A stretch of DNA of 64,000 nucleotides from Zavarzinella sp. (GTDB lineage Bacteria > Planctomycetota > Planctomycetia > Gemmatales > Gemmataceae). Below the pieces are notes generated by a model. That model did not search any database. It saw only the letters and a list, made by a program, of their open reading frames with translations, and had not been told where the DNA came from. The stretch is from positions 62,001-126,000 of the forward strand of contig JAWKTI010000007.1 of assembly GCA_041399155.1 (NCBI GenBank), written 5' to 3'. Both the position numbers and the translations under genes were made by a program. The first letter of the stretch is position 1; each line of letters opens with the position of its first letter. Positions 53,427 to 61,440 of this stretch are shown one piece after another.

Positions 53427-54434
53427 ATGAAAATCCTGCTGGCAACCGATGCCTGGCGGCCTCAGGTCAATGGTGTGGTCCGCACGTGGGAAACCAGCAT
53501 TCACCTGCTCGAACAGCGTGGGCACGAAGTATTGGTGCTGCACCCAGGGTTGTTTCGGTCGTTCCCCGCACCCCGTTATCCGGAAATCCGTCTGGCGCTA
53601 CCCAGCCGCCGCCAGATCAGTCAGGCGATTGCCAGTTTTCAGCCCGATGTCATCCATGTGGCCACCGAAGGCCCCATCGGACTGGCCGTGCGTGGCTATT
53701 GCATCCGGCGAAACCTGAAGTTCACCACCACCTACCACAGTCGCTTTCCGGAATACCTGAACCAACTGCTCCACGTGCCCCTGAAGTGGGGCTATCGCTT
53801 CATGCGCTGGTTTCATGATGCCTCTTCGACGCTGATGGTGGCCACACCCAGCCTGGAAAACGAACTTAACCAACGTGGATTCAAGAACTTACGACGATGG
53901 TCGCGTGGGGTCGATCTCAGCCTGTTTTCCCCAGGTGCCAGCATGCTGGATTACCCCAGACCGATCATGCTGTACGCGGGACGTGTTTCCAAAGAAAAAA
54001 ATATCGAAGCTTTCCTGCAGGCGAATGTGCCTGGCACCAAGATCATTGTGGGGGATGGCCCCCACCGGAAGACGCTGGAAGCCAACTTTCCCAATGCCCT
54101 GTTTCTGGGTTACCGGAAAGGTGCGGCACTGGCCGACCTCTACCGTGGGGCCGATTTATTCGTCTTTCCCAGCCGCACCGATACGTTTGGCCTGGTGATG
54201 ATTGAAGCAATGGCGTGCGGCACACCCGTAGCAGGCTACCCAGTCACCGGACCAGTTGATATCGTTACTCATTCCGCTGTGGGGGCCCTGCACGACGATC
54301 TGGAGCAGGCGATTTCCCAGGCACTCCGCAAGGGTGATCGCACAGCCTGCATTGCCCACGCCCAGCAGTTCAACTGGGAGCGGTGCACGGATCAATTATT
54401 AAGTAACTTTCATCTTTGTAATTCAAAAGAATGA
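53427..54434 (+). CDS. Family 4 glycosyltransferase
   Basis: 335 residues from ATG 53427 (an in-frame GTG lies four codons earlier). GT-B fold: MKILLATDAWRPQVNGVVRT with the glycine-rich N-terminal loop, DVIHVATEGPIGLAVR, the middle TTYHSRFPEY, and the donor site FVFPSRTDTFGLVMIEAMAC (E-x7-E motif). The N-terminal region resembles the glycolipid-forming GT4 members (SQDG or mannosyl/glucosyl-diacylglycerol synthases), so a lipid acceptor is plausible. It precedes the DUF3616 gene by 10 bp, so they are probably one transcript. Confidence 0.85.
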   Translation: MKILLATDAWRPQVNGVVRTWETSIHLLEQRGHEVLVLHPGLFRSFPAPRYPEIRLALPSRRQISQAIASFQPDVIHVATEGPIGLAVRGYCIRRNLKFTTTYHSRFPEYLNQLLHVPLKWGYRFMRWFHDASSTLMVATPSLENELNQRGFKNLRRWSRGVDLSLFSPGASMLDYPRPIMLYAGRVSKEKNIEAFLQANVPGTKIIVGDGPHRKTLEANFPNALFLGYRKGAALADLYRGADLFVFPSRTDTFGLVMIEAMACGTPVAGYPVTGPVDIVTHSAVGALHDDLEQAISQALRKGDRTACIAHAQQFNWERCTDQLLSNFHLCNSKE

Positions 54435-54444
54435 AGGAACATTC

Positions 54445-55470
54445 ATGGATTTATTGACGAAAACTGCCACGCACCGGCTGCAATTTCATGCTGTCAAACA
54501 GGATTTACCTGATCCGGCAGCATCACTTTCAGCAATCACGACGCTACCTGATGGCACACTCTGGCTGGCAGCAGACGAAACCTGCAGTATCGAACGGTTA
54601 CTCCCACAGCACGGTGGGGGGTATGCCCAGCACATTTCCTACCCACTGACCGATCTTTTTGGCCTGCCCGGAAAGTCTGGCATCGAAATTGACATCGAAG
54701 GGCTATGTTACCACGATCCCTACCTGTGGATTGTGGGCTCCCACGCATCGAAGTTTCGCAAAAAAGCGGGTGAACTGGATTTTCGTGCGGACAAAGCCCG
54801 CCTGGAACCACGTCGGTGCTTTCTGGCACGGGTGCCGATTCATCAGGGCTGGCCGTGCCGAGTCTCACCCCACGGTGCCACGGCTGCCATGCTGAAAATC
54901 AGTCGGCAGGGGAATCGCCTGCGGGCATTGCTGGCTGAGGATCCCATTCTGCACCCTTACTGCCATCTGCCTGCCAAGGCGAACGGTCTGGACGTGGAAG
55001 GGATTGCGGTGATGGGTGATACGATCTTTTTGGGACTGCGAAGCCCCGTACTGAGCCACCAGGCGGTGGTGGTTGAAGTAAAACTGGAGACGCACCGCCA
55101 CGATGCTTCCCGCCTGTCGCTGCGACGACTGAATCGCCGCCAGGTGCGTTATCGCCTGCACTTTCTGGACACCAGTGGCCTGGGAATTCGCGACTTACTG
55201 GTGCGGGATCAGGAACTGTTTTTCCTGCTGGGTCCTGCCATGTCCAGCGATGGCCCATTCCGCCTGGGGATCGCCAGCACCAGCACATTAGGGAATTATC
55301 CCGTCCGCATCATTGGCGAAATCCCTTGCAGCACCGGTGGGGACCGTCCGGAAGGGATCTGCTGGGCACCGAATGATCCCACCTCGTCGATCATGGTGGT
55401 GTACGATTCCCCCGCCCACGACCACCACCCGCAGGCATTTCAGGGCATCGCCGACCAGTTTTCGATTTGA
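54445..55470 (+). CDS. DUF3616 domain protein
   Basis: 341 residues matching the DUF3616 pattern: LSAITTLPDGTLWLAADET at the start, KSGIEIDIEGLCYHDPYLWI, the LWIVGSHASKFR segment, AKANGLDVEGIAVMGDTIFL and a C-terminal GGDRPEGICWAPND. The repeated (D)xEG(I/L) motifs suggest a beta-propeller with conserved acidic positions. Function not known; no signal peptide, so cytoplasmic. GAAGGAA precedes the ATG. Placed 10 bp after the glycosyltransferase. Confidence 0.8.
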   Translation: MDLLTKTATHRLQFHAVKQDLPDPAASLSAITTLPDGTLWLAADETCSIERLLPQHGGGYAQHISYPLTDLFGLPGKSGIEIDIEGLCYHDPYLWIVGSHASKFRKKAGELDFRADKARLEPRRCFLARVPIHQGWPCRVSPHGATAAMLKISRQGNRLRALLAEDPILHPYCHLPAKANGLDVEGIAVMGDTIFLGLRSPVLSHQAVVVEVKLETHRHDASRLSLRRLNRRQVRYRLHFLDTSGLGIRDLLVRDQELFFLLGPAMSSDGPFRLGIASTSTLGNYPVRIIGEIPCSTGGDRPEGICWAPNDPTSSIMVVYDSPAHDHHPQAFQGIADQFSI

Positions 55471-55653
55471 TTTATGGGGGGTGCTTGTGCAATTATTCTG
55501 ATGAATTTGGCGTTTTTTCGACAGTTGCGTTTTTGGCAACAAATTACTTCTCGAAAGAACTTTTATAGTCATGAATATGGAGGTAGTGAAAAACTTAGAC
55601 ACTACCAAAATATTGATAACTGTCGCTAGTCTGAAACAAGTGGACTAAACTCG

Positions 55654-57309
55654 TCATATGTTAAGATCTTTTACATAGTTGAGTACTTTCTCCAGCAGAT
55701 ATTTCTGGATGTGCCCTACTGTAAGCGTGTTTTGTTTCGACTCCAACTCACCTTCAATACCTTTGCCGGTCGAGCGCCATGTCGGTTCAAGACATATCAC
55801 TCGTCCCGTTGAGAAAGAGATTCGTATATCCGGTTTCAAATTACCCTGCGGGGCTTTGACTTCTGATGCAACTTGTACATCTACATTATCATCCTCAAGA
55901 ATCCGTGAAAGCGCATTTCCTAGTGCCTTGTTGAACTTCTTGTCTTCCCCACGTGCTCGCGATTGCAATCTTCGGTACTCATTAGCAGTCTCTTCTTCAG
56001 TTGTACGAAGATAGGCACGGCTACTGAGGTCCTCACCCTTGATTGCACGTACGAATCCGGCATTTGAAAAAGTGCTGTCAGCGGCAGTCGGGTTGACTGT
56101 TTTCAGTTTCAGGTTCCTTTTCGCCTCATCGCTACCATGCGCCCTTACGGCGGCAAGTGCAACGTTGGGAGGAAGTTCAAATATGCGCACATCGAGCAAA
56201 CGCATTAAATAAGCTAGCTCAGCTCGGCGTTTTTTCCACTCTTTCAAGTATCCTGCATCAAGTTCAGGATCGTCCAAGAATGTGAGTAGTCGGTCAATAT
56301 CTACTTGCTTCTGAGTACCTTGTGTGAGCGTTGCGATCGTTAGGTTTAAGTCCCTAGCATCATCGCCTCCGACGAGAATCCAGACACTGGGGACAGTTTT
56401 GTCTTTTAGAATCTCGCGGTAATGCTCGTTAATCTCAGCTGATTTTTGTTCAAGCCTTGTGTAAAACTCTGCGATAGTTTGAGATTCTACGGCTAGAGGT
56501 TCGGCAACATCCTTTGTTAGACCAAATACTTCCAAGGAACCACCGCGAAGAGACCGGGAAGTGATGTCAGCGATATCGTAGAAATGTTGTTTGGGTACGC
56601 CAGTAAAGTTGTAAACTCCACGATCAAGATCTACGACGCTATCTCGCCCAATTGCCCATGCAATATCCGAGATCTCTCTCGCTTTATCCTCATCTGTGAT
56701 TGGCCAACATAGTACAATTCGACCTGCATCCTCCCGGAATAGAACGCGAAGCGATTCGCAGAATTGGCGGATCGTGTCCTTGTCCTCTGCTGGGTTGTCA
56801 CGATCGTACATCACCCAAATGACGGGCGTATTTTGCCATTGGCTATGTGCTCGTATATGATTTGCCACTTCGGTAAGCGGTACATCATTAGGGACAGAGG
56901 CAACTCGTATGCCCTCAAAGAATCGTTGCAGAGTTCGAAAAAAAGTCGTTTTACCAGATCCGGACTTTCCAAGAACGAGTTCAAATCTTCCTAGGCCACC
57001 ATCCCGGACCTGCCGCAGTAGGTTTTCAATACGATTGGCCGCAGTGTCGATTCGTTGAATGATTCGTGAGAGTTCTAAATCCGAATCCCTAGCTTCACGC
57101 TCGAGTGCCTCGTAACGCTTTGGTAGCACTAATTTTTGCATCTTTCCTCGTTCTTTCAACCGAAATAATGTGTAACGCGACCATTCGCTTGCGCAATCTA
57201 ACCATATTTCAAAGCGTAGATGGGACCATCCCACCTGACTACGTACATCGTCAAAATTTGCATTCAACCAATGCCTCAATTCAGCGATAGATAATCTTCT
57301 GATGAACAT
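55654..57309 (-). CDS. Unrecognised P-loop ATPase with C-terminal PD-(D/E)XK-like domain
   Basis: 551 residues. Unknown N-terminal part (1-105, helical), Walker A GKSGSGKTTFF at 114-124, a possible Walker B VIWVMYDRD (163-171), ISDIAWAIGRDSVVDLDRGV (213-232), then a helical middle. The end (about 455-551) has helix KFNKALGNALSRIL, EVKAPQGNLKPDIRISFS with D494, and VICLEPTWRSTG with E508, the spacing of restriction-type nucleases, but the usual lysine is Thr510. I do not recognise the family. An ATPase joined to a nuclease-like domain is common in anti-phage proteins. AT-rich compared with DUF3616; divergent from the Sel1 gene. Confidence 0.6.
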   Translation of the reverse strand: MFIRRLSIAELRHWLNANFDDVRSQVGWSHLRFEIWLDCASEWSRYTLFRLKERGKMQKLVLPKRYEALEREARDSDLELSRIIQRIDTAANRIENLLRQVRDGGLGRFELVLGKSGSGKTTFFRTLQRFFEGIRVASVPNDVPLTEVANHIRAHSQWQNTPVIWVMYDRDNPAEDKDTIRQFCESLRVLFREDAGRIVLCWPITDEDKAREISDIAWAIGRDSVVDLDRGVYNFTGVPKQHFYDIADITSRSLRGGSLEVFGLTKDVAEPLAVESQTIAEFYTRLEQKSAEINEHYREILKDKTVPSVWILVGGDDARDLNLTIATLTQGTQKQVDIDRLLTFLDDPELDAGYLKEWKKRRAELAYLMRLLDVRIFELPPNVALAAVRAHGSDEAKRNLKLKTVNPTAADSTFSNAGFVRAIKGEDLSSRAYLRTTEEETANEYRRLQSRARGEDKKFNKALGNALSRILEDDNVDVQVASEVKAPQGNLKPDIRISFSTGRVICLEPTWRSTGKGIEGELESKQNTLTVGHIQKYLLEKVLNYVKDLNI

Positions 57310-57711
57310 TTTAATAAGTTATTCAACTAAATTATCGTTAGTGTATTTTTCATTTGTTGAACCCTTAAGTTTTAATCGTCGTTGTCGGTATTGGCATGGT
57401 CTACTTCTCATTGGACAGTCAGTATTGTATCCCGCTTTTAGCACAATCGGGCAGAAACCGAACCCAAAAACGGTGGTCATTCCAAAAAATGAGACAACTC
57501 TCACAAAATCCTCGAGAGATTCTCCCAACAGTTTGTCTTGTTGCTACTGTGGGTGGCACCAACTTGCTCATATTCTTTTAATGGGTTGTAATACCGAACT
57601 TGAAAAAGGCATTTCATGGGGCCAAACGACTTAAGCATGGGTTTGCTGGGAGATTCTATACTGACAAATGATGGGTTTTTAAATTTGTTCTCGGTGAATT
57701 GAGGTTTCATC
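57310..57711. other. Divergent intergenic region of the accessory stretch
   Basis: 402 bp between the leftward ATPase and the rightward Sel1 gene; AT-rich, no convincing gene on either strand, no repeat recognised. It must hold both promoters. Confidence 0.5.
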
Positions 57712-58734
57712 ATGCCCACAGTAACAATTTCCGGTCCGGCACAGGCATTCGCCAGGAACCCACGAGCATCGAAGCCGATTTCAGATCCGAAAACACTGAT
57801 GCGGTTTCACGGATTGGTGTCAGAACAATCATGTGCTGATATCTTCGAAGATCGAGTTCTTGCCAAGCTTGGTCTATCGGGCGGACAGCTAAGAATCGTT
57901 TTTGATGAGAAAACGTCGTCACTCCGGATCATCACAACGTTTCGAGTTGCGAAACGATTAACCGAGGAGCAAACCGAGCGACTTGTTGAGGCAACGAAGG
58001 AGCAATGGAGCGACGGGATTGGTAGTGGAAGTTTTGACAACTTTCATGGAACGGTTCTTTCTACTGCTCTCGCAATCGCTCTCCTGAATTCTGGCGAGTC
58101 GAAGGATAATATCGGCGAGTATTTTGTCGATGTATTTCCTTTGTTCGATGATGATGAGGAAACAACCGTTGAGTTCTCAAATGCGGATATCGAAAAAACA
58201 GACCTCGACTATTTATTGGAGGCAGCCGAATTTGGGGAATCGCAAGCACAATTCGTATTGGGTCGACAACTGGAAGAGGGCGATAGCTTCGAAAAAAATG
58301 ACCGGCTTGCATTTGTAAATTACCAAAAAGCGGCTGATCAAGGTCACCTGTCGGCACTGACGTTTCTTGGCTTGTGTTATCAGGGTGGTACAGGAACTGC
58401 CCAAGACCTCAACCGCGCTTATCAGTGTTTTGCCAATGCCGCGAAGGAAGGTGTACCGCTTGCCATGCATTGTGTTGGAGATTGTTTGATCGAGGGACGC
58501 GGTGTTGAGGCCAATTCCGCAGAGGGCGTGAAATGGTTTCGCCGTGGTGTCAAACTGGGTGACATGGGCTGTACTGCTCAATTAGGCGATTGCTACGAGT
58601 TCGGGAAAGGTGTCTCAAAGGATCTTCACAAGGCACTGGAGCTTTACGAACTGTGTATGGAAGGCGGCTTCGATGTCGTTGCACCCGCCATCAAACGAGT
58701 TAAAAAGCAGTTGAAGAACTCAGGCGATGATTAG
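57712..58734 (+). CDS. Sel1-repeat protein with unknown N-terminal domain
   Basis: 340 residues. The first ~150 residues (VRQ-free, mixed alpha/beta, with LRIVFDEKTSSLRIITTF and GSFDNFHGTVLSTALAIALL) are not recognised. From about 165 come four Sel1 repeats: AEFGESQAQFVLGRQLEEGD, AADQGHLSALTFLGLCYQGG, AAKEGVPLAMHCVGDCLIEG and GVKLGDMGCTAQLGDCYEFG. Sel1 arrays mediate protein contacts in signalling and sometimes in defence or peptide-modification systems. No signal peptide. It faces away from the ATPase across a shared promoter region, so joint regulation is possible. Confidence 0.75.
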   Translation: MPTVTISGPAQAFARNPRASKPISDPKTLMRFHGLVSEQSCADIFEDRVLAKLGLSGGQLRIVFDEKTSSLRIITTFRVAKRLTEEQTERLVEATKEQWSDGIGSGSFDNFHGTVLSTALAIALLNSGESKDNIGEYFVDVFPLFDDDEETTVEFSNADIEKTDLDYLLEAAEFGESQAQFVLGRQLEEGDSFEKNDRLAFVNYQKAADQGHLSALTFLGLCYQGGTGTAQDLNRAYQCFANAAKEGVPLAMHCVGDCLIEGRGVEANSAEGVKWFRRGVKLGDMGCTAQLGDCYEFGKGVSKDLHKALELYELCMEGGFDVVAPAIKRVKKQLKNSGDD

Positions 58735-58793
58735 AGCTGGTTTCGAGTAATGGTGATTGGGCAGTTTAAAGGTTCATTGTCTCGAATTTGAAC

Positions 58794-58881
58794 GGCCCAT
58801 TCAGGGCCGAAGATTTTTTGTATCACTTACCCAGGGCTCGCTTCGCTCACCCTGGGCTGACAGAATGGCCCCTTCAGGGCC
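58794..58881. repeat. Composite palindromic intergenic element
   Basis: Three nested hairpins: GGCCC-attca-GGGCC (58794-58808), CCCAGGG...CCCTGGG (58830-58836 with 58850-58856, the loop itself containing GCTCGCTTCGCTCA) and GGCCC-cttca-GGGCC (58867-58881). The outer two are copies of one another. Looks like a dispersed repeat and may end transcription of the Sel1 gene. Confidence 0.75.
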
Positions 58882-58988
58882 AAAAGTCAATAAGCATTAA
58901 ACAGCCATGATCACAACTATTCGAAACTCACTTTAAAATCACTGGCTGTACTTCAATACTATGGGCGGTTCAACTGGATCAGATCAAC

Positions 58989-59099
58989 GATGAATCGGTG
59001 TTGCGGAATACCTCGAATGATGCCCGATGAATCTGTGTTGCGGAATACCTCGAATGATGCCCAATGAATCGGTGTTGCGGAATACCTCGAATGATGCCC
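58989..59099. repeat. Three tandem copies of a 37-bp repeat
   Basis: Units at 58989-59025, 59026-59062 and 59063-59099, each with core TGTTGCGGAATACCTCG; one mismatch in unit 2 (CGG to CTG) and one in unit 3 (first base). No spacers, so not CRISPR. Ends 32 bp before the stop codon of the membrane protein gene on the other strand. The remainder of 58735-59130 has no gene. Confidence 0.9.
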
Positions 59100-59130
59100 G
59101 AAACTTCGCCACGTTAGTTACTCCGGTCAG

Positions 59131-59652
59131 TTATCTTCCTGATTTGCCACTTATCGGAAAGTAAGTAGTAAATCCCACTGTCAAACCCACAACCAATCCC
59201 AGGTATACCACAGGCAAAGGTGGGCCCCAGCCACCGATCACTAGCCACACAACGACACACAATATTCCGCCGATTGTAAGACTACAACCTGTGGCAGTTG
59301 CCTGGTGCAGGATAAAATCTCTCTTCCCTTGTTTATCTGCTGTATAAAAGAGCCCAGCTACAACAGTCACAGGCCAGAGATACAGAGTCAAATCATTCAG
59401 CATCCATTCTACCTTCATGACGCGGCGAATAGTGTAGTTGCCTGAGTTCTCATCCGGAAAATCTTCTGACCCCTTGAAAGCCACTAAAAATTGCGAATAG
59501 GTGGGCAATTCAGGTGGTGCCCAAACAGGTGATCGTTTCAGGTCGAGTATAAAGCAATGGTTCCGAAGCCTAAGTTGGCCTTCCCACTGACCGTTGCTGG
59601 CTACGATAATGACGCAGCCAAGACACAACAACAAAAAAATCCTTCGGGACAT
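59131..59652 (-). CDS. Membrane protein of unknown function
   Basis: 173 residues. N-terminal hydrophobic segment IFLLLCLGCVIIVAS (signal anchor), a soluble part of ~65 residues (WAPPELPTYSQFLVAFKGSE), then three to four helices (LYLWPVTVVAGLFYTA; GGILCVVVWLVIGGW; VVYLGLVVGLTVGFTTYF). Not recognised. Its 3' end abuts the tandem repeat. Possible partner of nothing visible. Confidence 0.55.
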   Translation of the reverse strand: MSRRIFLLLCLGCVIIVASNGQWEGQLRLRNHCFILDLKRSPVWAPPELPTYSQFLVAFKGSEDFPDENSGNYTIRRVMKVEWMLNDLTLYLWPVTVVAGLFYTADKQGKRDFILHQATATGCSLTIGGILCVVVWLVIGGWGPPLPVVYLGLVVGLTVGFTTYFPISGKSGR

Positions 59653-59999
59653 GTTCGTTACTCAAATGTTGCCCAAGCGACACATCTGAAGCAGAGCCTT
59701 GAGTAGACAAGTAACGGTGCAGATGAGTCCCAATCGTTCAGTGACAGTCGATTCCAAAGAAATCTTGAAGTATAACCGTGCCCTTCAACACTCTGCAACC
59801 TGGCAAAATACCTTGATTTGACTTTTCTCTTTGCGATCACCTGGCCTTGGTCGTTCAGAAAACCGAAACCCCAAAAAATTAAGAAGCCTTCACTTTTATC
59901 TTTTTTCAAATTTTTCCGATTTTCCTGTTTGACTTTTTCTGTACACTCGTTTACTATACAGAAGTATATTTTAGTGGTTCTTTGTTTAGGAGACAGATC
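59653..59999. other. Intergenic region upstream of a sigma-like gene
   Basis: 347 bp. A minus-strand open frame (59658-59909) exists, but its composition is poor and there is no ribosome site; I leave it out. The right end is strongly AT-rich and holds the promoter of the next gene. Confidence 0.5.
59929..59957 (+). promoter_or_regulatory. Sigma-70-type promoter of the sigma-like gene
   Basis: TTGACT at 59929-59934, 17-base spacer, TACTAT at 59952-59957; ATG is 43 bases further with AGGAGA before it. The -35 is 5/6 to consensus, the -10 is 4/6. Confidence 0.55.
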
Positions 60000-60632
60000 A
60001 TGAAGCCCGAAAGTACCACCTCACTTGGTGTGGGGGAGAGCAAACCAGTCGAAGCAACCCTTGAATCGAGTGCGGAAAAACGCCGTAAATCATTACAGGA
60101 AAATAACTTAGATCGAACGCTCACGCCGGCTGGGCAGGCGTTGGCTGCGGCACATTTCGATTTCTGTACCCGCATTGCCATCGACTATTATCGCAGGCAC
60201 CGTCGCTGGGCTCCGTTTGACGATGTGCTCAGCGAAGCACTGATGGCACTCTGCCACGCGGTGTGCCATTTCGATGCCGATCGTGGGCTGGCATTTGCCA
60301 CGTTTGCCCAGGTGGTCATCCGGCGACGCCTGCTGAAACAATCTCGGCAACTGGCGATCGACCGCAAACAACTTGCTGCATACCGCAAGGAAATGCGTGC
60401 GGCACCGATCAAAACTTCGGCAGTGCGAACCGAACTGGATCTGCTGCCCGTGCGTCGTCTGTTGCCGCCCAGGTGGTATCGGGTGCTCTGTCTGCACCAT
60501 TGCGACCAGCACCCCAAGCGAGCAATTGCCCGCCAGTTGGGCATTTCCCCATGCCAGGTGGCACGGATGATCGATGAATCGACGAAGATTATCCGCAGGC
60601 ACTACCCCGATTGGCAGGGTCTGGCAGTGTAG
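60000..60632 (+). CDS. Sigma-70-like RNA polymerase sigma factor
   Basis: 210 residues from ATG 60000 (AGGAGA upstream). Region 2 is clear: FDDVLSEALMALCHAVCHFD and RGLAFATFAQVVIRRRLLK, the polymerase-binding helix and the -10 recognition helix start. The end KRAIARQLGISPCQVARMID is a region-4-like helix-turn-helix. The first ~40 residues are variable. It is larger than a minimal ECF factor and resembles the SigH/SigF-like or planctomycete-specific group. No anti-sigma gene is adjacent. What triggers it is unknown. Confidence 0.75.
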   Translation: MKPESTTSLGVGESKPVEATLESSAEKRRKSLQENNLDRTLTPAGQALAAAHFDFCTRIAIDYYRRHRRWAPFDDVLSEALMALCHAVCHFDADRGLAFATFAQVVIRRRLLKQSRQLAIDRKQLAAYRKEMRAAPIKTSAVRTELDLLPVRRLLPPRWYRVLCLHHCDQHPKRAIARQLGISPCQVARMIDESTKIIRRHYPDWQGLAV

Positions 60633-60679
60633 TGCCAGAACTTTTTCAAAAAATTGTCGCTTTGTTCAAAAATCCTGTC

Positions 60680-60691
60680 CCCCACGTGGGG
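60680..60691. repeat. CCCCACGTGGGG palindrome
   Basis: Perfect 12-bp palindrome in the 283-bp gap after the sigma-like gene; one of many CCCAC...GTGGG words in the window. No gene seen in 60633-60915. Confidence 0.6.
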
Positions 60692-60915
60692 TGCTGTTCG
60701 TCAACATGGCGAAATGACAGCACAAATTGATAACAAAGTGAGGTGAACTGGCGTAAGATGTTTGCAGGATAAAGCAGAGAACAAGACAAACAGTAGAAGA
60801 TTTCGCACGGATGATGTTGCCATTGCCACGCACATCATTCCGGCAGGTGCCCCACGTACTACAGGGCAGAAAATGTGGCACAACATTCATTAATAATTGA
60901 AAAAAGGAAACGATC

Positions 60916-61275
60916 ATGAACAAGTATTTATTCGTTTATCGCAGTAAAGCAGCAGATGAAGCGGCAATTTCGCCAGAGCAGATGCAGGAAATCCTGAAAA
61001 TCTGGACCGACTGGATTAATACTGGCTTCCAGCAGGGCTGGATGGTGGATCCCGGCGATGCCCTGCATCCCGATGGCCATGTGGTGCATCCTGATAAGAC
61101 GGTTACCGATGGTCCATTCATGGAAGCCCACGAAATTGTGGGTGGCTATTCGGTGATTCAGTGTGAATCGTACGAAGCAGCAGTGAAGATTGCCAAGGAT
61201 TGCCCTGGGCTGCTGCACGGAACCGTTGAGATTCGCCATCTGGCTGGAGTTGGTGGCCCTCCCAGCGAATCGTAA
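60916..61275 (+). CDS. YciI/DGPF-family protein
   Basis: 119 residues: MNKYLFVYRSKAADEAAISP, the DGPF-motif VTDGPFMEAHEIVGGY, then SYEAAVKIAKDCPGLLHGTV. These proteins (PF03795) are almost always encoded next to ECF42-type sigma factors, as here; they are thought to act in the same response, perhaps as sensors or small enzymes. AAAAGGAAACG precedes the ATG. The sigma gene follows after 165 bp of repeats. Confidence 0.88.
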   Translation: MNKYLFVYRSKAADEAAISPEQMQEILKIWTDWINTGFQQGWMVDPGDALHPDGHVVHPDKTVTDGPFMEAHEIVGGYSVIQCESYEAAVKIAKDCPGLLHGTVEIRHLAGVGGPPSES

Positions 61276-61365
61276 GGTCTGATCTAACCCCCCAGCCCCC
61301 TTCCCTCGCAAGTAAGGGGGAGAAGAAAAGAGTTTTCTGAATCTTTCCCCTCTCCTGCGAGGAGA

Positions 61366-61433
61366 GGGGTGGCGAAGCCGGGGTGAGGTTAAAAATTCCC
61401 TCGCATGTTGGGGTGGCGAAGCCGGGGTGAGGT
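61366..61433. repeat. 24-bp direct repeat supplying the next gene's ribosome site
   Basis: Identical 24-bp units at 61366-61389 and 61410-61433 (core GGTGGCGAAGCCGGGG, ending GTGAGGT). The stretch 61285-61360 before them is a palindromic CCCCTCTCCTGCGAGGAGAGGGG-type element family. GTGAGG of the second unit lies 8 bases before the sigma ATG and serves as its ribosome site. Confidence 0.8.
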
Positions 61434-61440
61434 ATTTGTC

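Noticed and set aside
58989..59099. Possible CRISPR array
   Set aside because: Repeats are directly adjacent with no spacers and no cas genes nearby.
59658..59909. 83-codon minus-strand frame upstream of the membrane protein
   Set aside because: No ribosome site, no recognised pattern, composition like non-coding DNA; cannot be excluded fully.
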